Shown here in pieces: positions 11,501 through 22,259 of a stretch of DNA of 64,000 nt. The stretch covers positions 248,001 through 312,000 of the forward strand of contig JASANH010001194.1 in assembly GCA_030248295.1 (NCBI GenBank), in the 5' to 3' direction. Source of the DNA: Mesodorylaimus sp. YZB2_4 (Eukaryota; Nematoda; Enoplea; Dorylaimida; Dorylaimidae). A model generated the notes under the pieces. The model had not been told where the DNA came from and made no database searches. It saw only the letters and a list, made by a program, of their open reading frames with translations. Within the stretch, counting starts at the first letter, position 1; each line of letters starts with the position of its first letter. The position numbers were made by a program, and so were the translations under genes.

Positions 11501-13118
11501 TAGGTAAGGATGAGATGGATTAAGCGTAATCATTCCGAGTCTGACGTGTGACCTTTTAGCCAAAGCTTGTTGACGCTGGACGCTGTCGAGTCATTTTTGA
11601 ATGCCAGCTATGTGCCGGGAACAGATGAGAAATGGAAAAAGAATAGAAGCTACTTCAGTAAGTTGGTTGCCCGTAGGGGTTATTGAGGTGCTTGATATTT
11701 TCGGTTAGTTTTTGTGCAGGACTGGACGGCAGTACGAATTCCATTGAAAGGCAGCGTTTTATTGCCCGGTTTAACAATGAGAGGGGAGTGCATTTGTTTT
11801 TGATTTCGACAAGGTGAGGCTGACAATTTTATGCTTTTAAATGCTTTGTAGAAAATGAAAGGTTTGTTGTTTAAGGGCTGGAAGTCTTGGCATAAATTTG
11901 GTGGGAGCTAATCGTGTGATTGTGTTCGATGCCAGTTTCAATCCGTGTCACGATGCTCAAGCGTAAGTTGATGGTTTCGTTGTGTTGGTTCGAGTGATCG
12001 GAATGTGGATTCTTTTCAGCGTGTGTCGAGTTTATCGTTATGGGCAGAAGAAGTCAACTTTTATTTATCGTTTGGTTGCTGACAATAGCATGGAGAAAAC
12101 GATTTTCAATCGCCAACTTGGTAAACAGGGAATAGCAGGTACGGTTCCTGTGGACCCTGGGGAGCGGGACTCGCGACTGTTGGTCTTAGGTGTCATTTTT
12201 TTGAAAACGATTCGGGTTTAGCTGATTAGGAAAGGATTTGTGTGAAAAGGACTGCTGTACAGATTTTTTTTACTAGACCGTGTGATTGACGAGCGAGCTA
12301 TGGATGCAGCGTTGTGCCGACAAGATTTGTATGATCTCTTGCAATACAGTGTAAGTAGGGAGCTGGTGTTGTGATCATAATGATGGATGTATCTGAGTTT
12401 AGGAAGAACAAGACATGGTGACCGAGGACTGCAGGATTGATTCGGAGAATATGAAGGACGATTTGCTGTTGGATGTGTGCAAAGAATGCATTGGCTGCTT
12501 GGCGAAGGTATGGGTGTCTGGGGATCAGCTGGCTCCTTATCAGCTCGGTGTTTTAGGCTCCCGTGGAGCACGAGTCGCTGATGCTGGATCGAGGTGATCA
12601 GAAGTTATCCGAGGAAGAAAAACGGGAGGCAAAACGCGGATACGAGCGAGAGAAGAAAATGCTGAAGCAGGGTGGCGGTGGTATCGACTGGAAACGGTGG
12701 CAGGTGGAACGGAATTCGATGAAACCAGGCAGCTTGGCGGAGTAAGTGTTTGCCTTGTAGGAATGAGTCAACACGATGTATGCACGAGGGTCCTTTTAGG
12801 AGCGGTGTTCGCTCTCAACGAAGTTGGATTGATTTCGGGGCTCCTCCGATACGTCCCACCCCGATGCCCATGATGATCCAGTCGGCATCGTATCCACAGT
12901 TGGCCAATGGAGGGGCGTACTCGCAAATGACGAACGGCGGCCAGACCAATCCGGCGTGGTTTCCTCAGTCGCAGTATCTGCTGTCCGTGAACTCCCCCGT
13001 GCTTCGTCCTATGATTCCTATGGGGGCTGGCTTTCTCGCATCTCGCGTGATGCCCTCCGGTCCGAGTGTATATGATGCCCCTCCCGAGTTGATTACGCTC
13101 AGTGACGATGAAGCTTAA
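8534..13118 (+). CDS. RAD54L2: SNF2-family ATPase, RAD54L2/ARIP4-like
   Basis: Twenty-two exons join in phase into 1051 residues (first 8534-8709, last 12800-13118). The acidic N-terminus contains [13 protein letters not shown] and [10 protein letters not shown] stretches. The helicase core follows in order: [16 protein letters not shown], motif [21 protein letters not shown], motif II as the ARIP4-type DEGHRIKN, motif [12 protein letters not shown], then FERPI, and C-terminal motifs [26 protein letters not shown] and [12 protein letters not shown]4 is a DNA-dependent ATPase that binds SUMO and androgen receptor and acts in chromatin and topoisomerase-adduct handling. The C-terminal 120 residues are proline/asparagine-rich. 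The family's LxxLL-rich extensions are not obvious; the protein is shorter than the human one (about 1460). An AATAAA signal lies at 13213-13218. Confidence 0.93.
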
Positions 13119-13409
13119 ATTCTTATGTATATGATGATGTGCGATCATTTTCTATGTCTATTTTCATCATGTCGCAACTGCTCTAGTTGAGGCGGCGACT
13201 GCTTTATTATGAAATAAAACTCACTCATCAGCTGCACTCAGGACGTCGACTAGGCCTAGGTAATTACAGGCATTAAGTATGCGACACTCTCCTAAGACCT
13301 GTACAAAAATAAATAACTGACCGGAGTAGTGTTCTTCCGATATGAGAAATCGTGATTCACTCAGAAACCAAGTCGGGCTGATAGAGGCCGGTCTAGTGAT
13401 GCCCAGTGA
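13119..13409. other. Convergent 3' region between RAD54L2 and the Rab gene
   Basis: Both genes end here. It contains the AATAAA of RAD54L2 at 13213-13218. I see no other feature. Confidence 0.6.
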
Positions 13410-14372
13410 TCACAGATTACAACATTGCCGCCATCGATTGCCGATGGCTGTTGTGTTAGCACCCAGCTGGATCCGATAACCGGCTGCGTCGTTCGAATCT
13501 TCGAGACAGTTGGCCGTTGAATAGCGAGCTTTCAACTCGTTGGCCAAATTCAGGAACACACTATCGACATTCAAATTGTCCTTCGCCGAAGTTTCTACGA
13601 AGCCAAGCATTTGTTCGAATTTTGCTAGCTCTTCGCCTTCGCTTGACTGAACAACGCGTTCGTTGTCTAGATCTTTCTTGGTGGCTGAAAAGAAGGAAAC
13701 TGGTTTGTTGAGCGACCACAATAGGACGCTTTCTCAGCTTCTTTACGCCGGTTTCGGCGCGGGGCAAGGCAAGGTCTCCCGCCGATTTTTTCAGCTGATA
13801 CTAAGTTTCTGGGACAAACATTGTGAGAAGGTTTCTTTGATTCCGTCAACTGAACTAGGTTTAAGCCTATTAGGGAGGCCGGCAGTCAGCAAAGTAAGAA
13901 AGAGGGCGGCGCATCATTATTTCTTACCGATTAAAAGCTTCACAACATTGGGCGCAGCGAATTTGGCGACGTCGTCCAACCACCTGCGAACGTTGATGAA
14001 CGACTCGCGGCACGTCAAATCATAGCAAATGACAATGCCATTGGCACTTCGATAGTATGACTGGGTGATTGTACGGAATCGCTCTTGACCGCCAGTGTCC
14101 CAAATTTGCAACTATAAAACGCAAATCGAATTTTACGTGCAGTGTGGCATTATCCCGAAGAGCACGCTATACTGAGCGATTAATACCTTGACTCGTTTTC
14201 CATCTATTATCATTGTTTTCATTGTAAAATCCACGCCGATTGTTGTTCCCTGCCGTTCCAAAAAGGTGCCATTTTTGAATCGTTGAACGACACACGTTTT
14301 CCCGACCCCCATGTCCCCGATAAGGACGATCTTGAAGAGAAAATCGAAAGAATCTTCGGGTTCGTTTAACAT
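13410..14372 (-). CDS. Rab19/Rab43-like small GTPase with atypical switch II and G4 residues
   Basis: Three exons (14372-14187, 14111-13928, 13684-13410) join in phase to 214 residues. Landmarks are [19 protein letters not shown] (P-loop), [15 protein letters not shown] (switch I), [20 protein letters not shown] (switch II), ETSAKD (G5), and a C-terminal CCNL tail with two cysteines for prenylation. The closest families by motif are Rab43 and Rab19, which act at the Golgi. Two departures stand out. Switch II reads DTGGQ where Rabs have DTAGQ. The guanine-specificity motif, formed across the last splice, reads TKKD instead of NKxD. Both come from clean splices or exon interior, so the change in switch II is certain; the TKKD reading depends on the exon 2/3 junction. 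Confidence 0.88.
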
Positions 14373-14509
14373 TTGAGGTCGACAAAATAGATTATGAAGA
14401 ATGAAAAATTCCAAAATTATGCTGACAATAATTATGCAACTTTTGAAGAACTTGTCAGCTCTGTTCATTTGGCGAATGGGAATTTTTATTTTTTATTGGC
14501 TGATGATTT

Positions 14510-15618
14510 CATGGCTACCTAATAGATCTAAAGCAGGCTGGTTCTTATAGAAAAAAGGCTATCGGTTGACATGTCAGGTTGGCGCGGGGGGCGTAACTCC
14601 GCCCCCTTCCGTACTAACCAGCCTCTTGTAGCCCGGTCTGACAATCGGTCGCGGGTTTAGGTTTTATAGAAGCTAGCGAAAAAATGATTACATATTTAGA
14701 TTGAGCTCAAAAAGTTATGCGCACGATCTTCTTCACTCCAAAAAAGGGCACACTTCTAATACTATTCAAATGGTCCCGCTAAACTGATCTGCAAGTACAA
14801 ACCAGGTAAAGTCTGCTCTGAGCGGGAATTGTAAGGCAAGCCTGCTGTACTCTACAGCATTCATTTGAACAAGCCCTGATCTGTATTTGTACCAGTTACA
14901 TACGAATATAGTTCACACTGCACCACATCCTCACTCTGAGTCCTCGCTGACCCTATACTTTGGGCAGGGCAGATAATAAGTCGCCGGCTGGTGGTTTCGA
15001 GAGAAGCGGAAAACAAACTGAGAAGAAACCTGCTGTCGAGAAAGATAGCCTAACAATGCTGTCTGCGGCGTCTGGAGAAAATAGAACTTTTTGCTGCGTT
15101 ATGTTGAGGCGTTTCAATTGAGTATCTGTCATGTGGCTTTTCCACAGATGGCCTTGTCACTAATTCTGTATACTGTAGCCATAAACTTGTGCCGCGTCAT
15201 TTCGCAAATATAAGGGTGTACCACGCTCTTTAGACCCATGAGATTAGATTGCGCATGGAACCAGCCAGTATCAAGTACAAGCAAAACTGATTTGTCGTAT
15301 TCCCGCTCAGAGCAGACTTTATCTAGTTTGTACTTGCAGATCAGTTTAGCGGGACCATTTGAATAGTATTAGAAGTGTGCCCTTTTTTGGAGTGAAGAAG
15401 ATCGTGCGCATAACTTTTTGAGCTCAATCTAAATATGTAATCATTTTTTTGCTAGCTTCAATAATGCCCAATCCCGCGACCGATTGTGTGGTTGGGCTAC
15501 AAGAGGCTGGTTAGTACGGAAAGGGGCGGAGTTACGCCCCCCGCGCCAACCTGACATGTCAACCGATAGCCTTTTTTCTATAAGAACCAGCCTGCTTTAG
15601 ATCTATTAGGTAGCCATG
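14510..15618. mobile_element. Long-TIR DNA transposon with 8-bp target duplication
   Basis: Terminal inverted repeats of about 320 bp (14510-14830 and 15299-15618) begin CATGGCTACCTAATAGATC. They match almost perfectly, with a short divergent patch about 130 bp in. The element is flanked by the perfect 8-bp direct repeat GATGATTT (14502-14509 and 15619-15626). The 470-bp centre has no coding frame. It is a foldback-like non-autonomous element; the 8-bp duplication fits hAT or Mutator-adjacent families. It lies between the Rab gene promoter and RACK1. Confidence 0.88.
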
Positions 15619-15804
15619 GATGATTTTGTGCGCACACTTCAGGATTCTTATAGCAAAGTAGAATCGGTGAACCTGCTAAATGTGCGTGGAACTTGACGAT
15701 TTTGGGGATTTCGGCTCTGAAAAGAAAAGAATTTGATTTTCGAGTTTGAGGTTTTGTTGTTGAAAATTTTTAGAAATATTCAAAGATAAAAAAGGAGAAT
15801 AAAA

Positions 15805-17242
15805 ATGGCGGAACAAATGACATTGAAAGGAACTTTGAAGGGCCACAGTGGTCACGTTACTCAAATCGCCACCTCGGCTCGTTATCCGGACGTCATCGTT
15901 TCATCGTCTCGCGGTAAATCTGAGAATTTATTGTGAAATTTGTCAGCGATGTACGAGAAAAATCCATTTTATATTTAAATTTTAGACAAGAGTTTGATCA
16001 TGTGGAAGTTGGCCCGTGAAGATGCATCGATCACTGGTCAACCCCAAAAGGCACTTCGAGGTCACGGACATTTCGTAACGGACGTCGTTTTGTCATCGGA
16101 TGGCCAGTTCGCTTTGTCGGGATCGTGGGATAAGACGTTGCGTTTGTGGGATCTGACTCAGTAATTACAGTACTTTTTTGCCATGTGAAGGCGCATACAG
16201 CGTGGGATATGATGGGTTGGTGATGCAGCCATCGCTGCGGCCTCTGGTCTTCTTCAATAACTACATATAGGCCAAGTTTTCAATGGGTATCGGTCTTTTG
16301 GATTCGGAACCACTTTACTCGCTTTTTTAGGGGCGTAACGACCCGTCGTTTCACAAGCCACACGAAAGACGTTCTGAGCGTTGCGTTCTCGGCTGATAAC
16401 AGGCAAATCGTTTCGGGCTCCCGCGATAAAACTATTAAATTGTGGAATACGCTCGCTCACTGCAAATACACCATTCAAGTATGTGGACGCTGTGCGTTCT
16501 ACTTGTAACAAACTAAATTTGGCTTATTTGGCTTAGGAAGACTGCCACTCGGATTGGGTGTCTTGCGTTCGATTTTCTCCGAGTAATCAAAATCCGATCA
16601 TTGTTTCTTGTGGATGGGATAAGGTGGTCAAGGTAATTATTTTCTGTTTTTATCGCGGTCAGAAATCTTTTTAAATCTCCCTCTTATGTTCAGGTATGGA
16701 ATTTGGCCAACTGCAAATTGAAAACGAATCATATGGGTCATAGCGGATACTTGAATGCCGTTACTGTGAGTCCAGATGGTTCGCTGTGCGCTTCGGGCGG
16801 AAAGGTACATCCGTTTAGTTCAGGAGAAAATTTTGAAACAAAACTAGTGAATTCAACTGATTTAGGACGGCCAAGCCATGTTGTGGGATTTGAACGAAGG
16901 CAAGCATTTGTACACGTTGGACGGCAACGACGTGATCAACGCCTTGGTCTTCAGTCCGAATCGCTACTGGCTGTGCGCCGCTGTCGGTCCAGTGATCAAG
17001 ATTTGGGTATGCTGCTTATGTATTCTTGTCGGTTTGCCCTACAGGAAATCTTACTTTAGGATTTGGAAGACAAACGCGTCGTTGATGAATTGAAATTGGA
17101 AAAGGTGACCCAAACGCGTGCTGCTCCAGCGCAGTGCATCTCGTTGGCGTGGTCCGCGGACGGTCAGACGTTGTACGCTGGTTACACCGACAACCAAATC
17201 CGAGTATGGCAAGTTTCGATCGCTCAGTCAGCCATGCATTGA
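15805..17242 (+). CDS. RACK1: RACK1 ribosomal WD40 scaffold
   Basis: Seven exons (15805-15913, 15986-16160, 16331-16478, 16537-16632, 16694-16804, 16866-17006, 17060-17242) give 320 residues, the usual length. The protein is a seven-blade WD40 propeller with RACK1-specific stretches: [66 protein letters not shown] and [14 protein letters not shown]. It sits on the head of the 40S ribosomal subunit and docks kinases. An acceptor-like TTTTTAG ends at 15773, 31 nt before the start. An AATAAA signal occurs at 17353-17358. This gene is a good high-expression reference for codon use in the window. Confidence 0.98.
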
Positions 17243-17482
17243 AGAAGGTGATAGACGAAAGGAAGAATGGTTATCGATGATGTCGAGATGAGAAGCGCAA
17301 TGTTTCGCTGTCGTTATTTAGTTTGAAGATTGAATTTGTTGATGAAAACTTGAATAAAAAGTACTTGAAAACCGATGGTTTGCGATGGTGGCTTGGGACT
17401 GTTGTGCGGCTTAAATTATTTGCTTCTCGCATAATGGTTGGGTGTATAAGCATAATTCTTCTTGTAGGATCTCATTGTCACG

Positions 17483-18927
17483 ATGAAACGTCGATGCGTT
17501 AGAAGAGCGCGGTTTTCTAACACGGATGATCGAGCTATGCTTCGATTCCTGATCGCCGAACTGAAAGGTGGCGACGAGGATGCAAAGAATCCGTTCGGGA
17601 ATAAGATCTGGCAGAGAGCGTTAAAGAATCGAATTCTAACTGACTGCAATCATAGTGTGGCCTCGGTGAGGGACCATTTTCGACGTCAGTTATGGCCTTT
17701 TTTGGATCTGCAGCCAATCAGCCCTGAAGATCGACAGTATCTGAAGGAAAACGTTTGGCTAGCAAAACGAGGAGCTTCGGCTGGTTCGGATGCCGAGTAA
17801 GAATTATACTTTTATTGTTCTGAAGTAAGCTCAAGCGGGTGTGCAAGTTGCTTTTGGTTTGGCGGTTTTGTTAGCGTACTTTTGTGTTCTAGGGACGACG
17901 AAGATAGCGAAGTTTCGTCAGATTGGGAAGGTTTTTTATTCGAAAGTAAGGTACTTTTTAATTGATTTTCCTTTCGTGTTTTATTTTATAGTCGTCCTGA
18001 TTACCTTATTTAGGTGTAAAGAAACGTAAGGTAGATCAGAAGAAACGAATAGTGGCGGACGCGAGTGCGCAGACGAGAAGTGGATTGGTCAAGAAGGTCA
18101 GCACACCGGTCAAATTGGGTCCAGGAGAAGGAACGAGGTGAGTGAATTGAAGGGATGTGCTCGACGCGGGGCTGTTCCGGTGGGGTTGTCACATCTCGGC
18201 AGGAAGAGCTACTGATATACTCTCCATTTGTCCCTTCCCCTGGTGGTTGCCTCTCACGCTGGGCCTGCACTTACATGGTAGGTTCTACTCCCCTGAGTTA
18301 AAAATGATTGTCAAATATGTGTTCCTTAGCCCTCGAATGCACTGTGTAGTGCTTGGCTATGGATGAAGTAGGACAGGATGACATCCTGGGACCGGCTTGC
18401 TCTTCCAGAGGCTATCATAATCGTATTATCTTTTTAGTGTTCGTCCGCGACGGTATACTCTTCATCTCACGCCGACAGTGGTTCACTTCTCGCCCGAGCA
18501 AGATCATTCGCCGAAAGAACCGGATGTGAACGAGCGCAATCGAAGAAAAGTCGAAGAAACGAATCGACTGAAAACGACTAAAAATGCGGACGTGATCGTG
18601 ATCTCAGATCAGTCTTCTGTTCCCGATCAGCCCGTGTTCGATTTCGTAACTTGCAGTGACGCTGTCACTCCGACCAAGTCCAGACTCTGCGTCGATGTTG
18701 AGTCATGTGAGGTCAAGGCGACATTATTGGATATGGTGGAGGATGGCTCGGTGCCGATGATGGCCATCCCAGAATTTGTGCGCAAGATGAAGAGGATAAA
18801 GGCACTTGCGGATAAGTACGACTCGACGGTGGTCGCGGTGATCAGATGCGCGGAAAAAGTGAAATCGTTGACTGCAGTGGAGGAAAAGCTGGAAAACAGG
18901 TTTGGGAAGACGGGCAGGCGCGTGTAA
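17483..18927 (+). CDS. Myb/SANT-domain protein, RAP1/TERF2IP-like
   Basis: Four exons (17483-17796, 17893-17945, 18014-18137, 18438-18927) join to 326 residues. Residues 8-72 look like the RAP1-type Myb fold: FSNTDDRAMLRFLIAEL, then GNKIWQRAL, then SVASVRDHFRRQLWPF. The order of an acidic helix start, GNxxW and S(x)2SxxDxxR matches the Myb domain of metazoan RAP1 (TERF2IP), a shelterin partner. An acidic middle (EDDEDSEVSSDWEG) and basic stretches with nuclear-localisation character (VKKRKVDQKKR) follow. The C-terminal 70 residues are helical and end in ENRFGKTG, loosely like the RAP1 C-terminus. No BRCT domain is visible at the N-terminus. The assignment is an inference from a short domain and could be another SANT protein. 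Confidence 0.6.
18246..18320 (+). repeat. tRNA-derived SINE fragment
   Basis: CTCACGCTGGGCCTGCA, TTACATGGTAGGTTCTACTC and AAAAATGATTGTCAAATATG recur, with about 80 percent similarity by eye, at 39360-39440. The centre resembles a decayed RNA polymerase III B box. It lies in the last intron of the RAP1-like gene. Confidence 0.5.
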
Positions 18928-19130
18928 ATGTGGGTTGCTTACTGTACTGTACGTATATTATGCGAGTGCGGGATGTATAGCGCGTTTGGTTTTAGTTGTT
19001 CATGTTTCCATGGATGAAATTTCGTTCTGCTCAGACAGGCTTCCTCTGGCAAAAAGCAAAACGCATTACAGAAAAAGAAAAACGTTTTTAGACTTGCAAT
19101 AATCACAATGAACCACGCGTGAGTCGATGA

Positions 19131-19721
19131 CTACAAATTGCCTCGCAGGGTCTCCGATATGGCGCTGCACAAATTCAGTTGGGAAGCGCAGTTGCCAAGA
19201 CAAAAGAGCAAGCACAGCGAGACGATGGCGAGCATGGCGATGAGAATTGGTTTCAGGACGGTCGAAATGGTTTCGCGTGACAGAAAGGTGTGAGTTCCTC
19301 GTTGATGCCTGGGATCGAATTGGACTCCGACACGGGTCTCTTGCACGTTGGAACCAGCTGGCAGATCGGACCAGACCTGATGGCGTTTTGAGTTGGTGTC
19401 TTTGACCTCGATGGATCGTAGCTGCAAGTGGTGGGAGGCAGCCGGCGATGATGTTTGGCTGCCATTGGATATCAGGGGCACCCGATGCAATAAGACGAGG
19501 ACACCACACTCGTGACCGGGTTCCAGGAAGAAGACGTCGGGATAGGCCTCGAAGTCGCCGGCTGGCACAGACGTGATCTTGAACGAAACTGGCTGCTTTG
19601 AGATGTTCTTCAATCGCATGTTGGCAACGGCGCGTTGTCCAACCACGCCCGTGAATTTAAGATCGTGACCGCGAAGAATTTCGATGAAAGAAGACGATTT
19701 GGGGTCTGTCTGTTCGGACAT
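19131..19721 (-). CDS. Tail-anchored MSP-domain protein (VAP/MOSPD-like)
   Basis: A single exon encodes 196 residues from ATG at 19721. The first 120 residues form an MSP fold: EILRGHDLKFTGVVGQRAV, NMRLKNISKQPVSFKI and VFFLEPGHECGVLVLL. A hydrophobic stretch near the C-terminus (PILIAMLAIVSLCLLFCLG) is a tail anchor, followed by about 20 residues. VAP and MOSPD proteins sit in the ER membrane and bind FFAT motifs at contact sites. The canonical VAP coiled coil is missing and the FFAT-binding lysines are not evident, so partner binding may differ. An intronless gene among intron-rich neighbours suggests a retrocopy or an intron-poor family. Confidence 0.75.
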   Translation of the reverse strand: MSEQTDPKSSSFIEILRGHDLKFTGVVGQRAVANMRLKNISKQPVSFKITSVPAGDFEAYPDVFFLEPGHECGVLVLLHRVPLISNGSQTSSPAASHHLQLRSIEVKDTNSKRHQVWSDLPAGSNVQETRVGVQFDPRHQRGTHTFLSRETISTVLKPILIAMLAIVSLCLLFCLGNCASQLNLCSAISETLRGNL

Positions 19722-20029
19722 GGCGCAACGAAACACTACAGTTAAGGGAGTGAGAAGTGACGAAGGGGAGAGTGGCGACCTCTGACCATGGGATAGGCTA
19801 GGCAGTGTTCAGTGTGCTATGTGTCCTGGGTGGGTCGCTCGTCATAGCCCCCAATCCAATAGCCTCGCTGCCCATAGCTGTCGCGTGATCGCAATCTAAA
19901 TTCTGCAAGTCGTGCAGAGCTGTGGAGTGCGCCCCACGTCTGCATATTACTGATTTGCGCAATGCGTTGACGCAGGTGAGCAGTCGCGTGTTGTGTCATC
20001 ATGCTGCATGGTCCGTAATGTTTATCTGC

Positions 20030-20044
20030 GGGGGGGGGGGGGGG
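20030..20044 (+). repeat. Poly(dG) tract
   Basis: A run of about 15 G in the intergenic DNA left of the hAT element. Similar runs occur at 40189, 48626 and 62732. Confidence 0.85.
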
Positions 20045-20119
20045 TGGCAGTATTTTATTGATGCACGTGTATTGTCTGCACAGAGCACGTTCTAACTCGA
20101 GCTGCAACACCACTTGGGG

Positions 20120-21464
20120 CAGGGTTGCCAGTTGTGAAGGTTTCCCGTCATTTTTGACGGGATTTTGGCCTAGCGGAGGTCTTTGTGGAGGGGACTGGCC
20201 TGTGAAGGTTTTGGTGAAGGTTTTTGCCATTTTGTGGAGGTATGAGGGGATTTTCCTAAACACCTTCTACACTAGGCAAAAAAAGCTCCAAATCGATCCG
20301 CTGCCCGTTTTCGGTCGCAATTTTTTTGCAAGTGCACGGCTTTCTCCCTGAATTCCAGCTTTTTTCTTTGTATACACAGCTTTACTATAAAAGGGACGAA
20401 TCAATATATCCGAACTCTATGGCGAGATTACTAATAAGAATCAGGTGACTTGATTTTTTAAACTACACGCTTTTGTGCCTGAATGACCATTACGAAAATA
20501 TTGCGTGGCTACAACAAGCCAATTTTTCTGTATGGCCAAAAAAGCAGAGGGGAAAAAAGGATCCTCTAAGAGGATCCAGCGCATAAGACGAGCATGGCCC
20601 AAAAAAGATGCTGAAAAATTCGGACCCTTGCAATTGTCTCCTCCAGATGCATTGATAATGCAGACAGCATGCATATTGTAGCATCTGCGCACCAAGGAGC
20701 ATCTCTGGTGAAATTATCATTTGAGGTTTGTTTTTCATTTTTTAAGTATAAGCCCAAGTTTTTTGTGAAGAAATCTGAGTTTTCACTACTGGCGGGATCT
20801 CACGAATGATGGGACCTAGGAGAACTTTAAAAACAAAATTTCATAGCTCATCATCTTGGGATCATTGTGATATTTCTTGGATCATTCCAGGACCAAGGGT
20901 CGGGGAGATATGGGCCGTATCGCCGAAGCAACAAGTTTTTATGTGTATCTCCATATGGATGGCGGGTTGAAAATATATTCTTGACTTTTGCTTCACCATA
21001 TACTTAGGGGGTACTACTTCTGTTGGTCTTAATTTAAAAAAAACGCGTCATGGACTCGTGTGTGACGCAGTATGTAGATTCTGTCTTGTTCTCAAGGTTC
21101 GGGTTAAAAGTTCCTGGTGCTCAGCCCCATAATTTTATTGCGCCAATGGGGAAAATGTTTAATTCTGAGATAGACGCTACTGATGATGAGGTTGAAGAAA
21201 CTGGAGGTACCAATCTTGTTTTTGACTATGCTTATAAGCCATTAGATTTCATCGAAGAAATGTTCAATGAAGCTAGCAAGGCGCCGTTCAGTGATTGCTT
21301 GGTGCTCCCTTTGTCTGGCCTCGTTGTGATTCCAGCTCCTTGATACCGCAAGCGTTTTTTTTTGTGAGGGAATTATTGACGGCTTTTGGATAAGTGATGA
21401 AGGTTTTGTGGAGGTTTTTAGGGTCACGTGCGACGGGATTCACTTTGAGCGTCTGGCAACCCTG
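20120..21464. mobile_element. Non-autonomous hAT transposon
   Basis: The element starts CAGGGTTGCCAG at 20120 and ends with the reverse complement CTGGCAACCCTG at 21464. It is flanked by perfect 8-bp duplications ACTTGGGG (20112-20119 and 21465-21472), diagnostic of hAT. Both subterminal regions repeat GTGAAGG and GTGGAGG words, as expected for transposase binding. Inside are short open frames: a lysine-rich 49-codon frame at 20533-20682 (+) and a 97-codon frame at 21050-21343 (+) starting MDSCVTQYVDSVLFSRFGLK. I recognise neither, and no hAT transposase core is present. Its ends are intact, so a complete relative elsewhere could mobilise it. Confidence 0.9.
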
Positions 21465-21472
21465 ACTTGGGG

Positions 21473-22259
21473 TGTGGCTCTTGAATGTTCCAGCCCCCGT
21501 CCGCACTGATCGCGCGGGTTGGGCGTGAACCTGTAACCGATGGGTCATTCAGCTTCTGCTCTCTTCACTGTTGCTTCAGTCACTAGCTGACCAACATAGC
21601 CTGATAGGTGTCGACATTTCCTATCTCGACCTCTACAGCTCGTGTGTTTATGTCACGCTGGCATGAACAGCATACCAACTTCTCAGATTAGAAGCTACAT
21701 TTTCGGACTCTCCACTTATAACCCCTTTCGAGGCAAGGCTGTGCGGGGACCAGCGCACAACAGTCGCACTGGGCATGTCCATCAGGAACACTTTCACTCG
21801 ATGCACTCTGTCTTTGCTGTGCGATGGGTAACGGCCTGCGTGGAAGAGCTTGAGGTGAGGAGTGAGCACACGAGAACTAGCCGTAAACAGCCCCAGGAGT
21901 CTTACATAGAGATTAATTTTAGGGGCGCAAGAAATTTTACTTAAATATCTTTTTACACCGCTGACGTCTATTTGAACGTAGATTCTGACATCAAGTCATC
22001 TATAATAACTCTCACCAGCTGCCCGCCTGTTTGATTCAACTTTGGAACTCCTAATTACGCACATCGCTTACCATCACTGCCTTCATAAATTTGGGAGCGG
22101 TCAAGCACCTGGCTACTTTTCGCTACAAAACCCAGTTACGTACCCGTTTTAGTGGATCACAGTCGAATGCAGTAAGTACAATAAGTTCAAACCTACCAAC
22201 ACTTAATTACAGGACGACCTATAGTACCTATAGTCTCTTCCCCTAACAAAAAGCTTGAT
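21473..22259. other. Intergenic region right of the hAT element
   Basis: No supported gene. An open frame at 21642-21944 (+) has no family features. The sequence has mixed composition and no obvious repeat. Confidence 0.4.

Noticed and set aside
19817..20263. 148-codon minus-strand frame with a proline run
   Set aside because: The proline run is the complement of the poly(dG) tract and the frame crosses the hAT boundary and its target duplication; not a gene.
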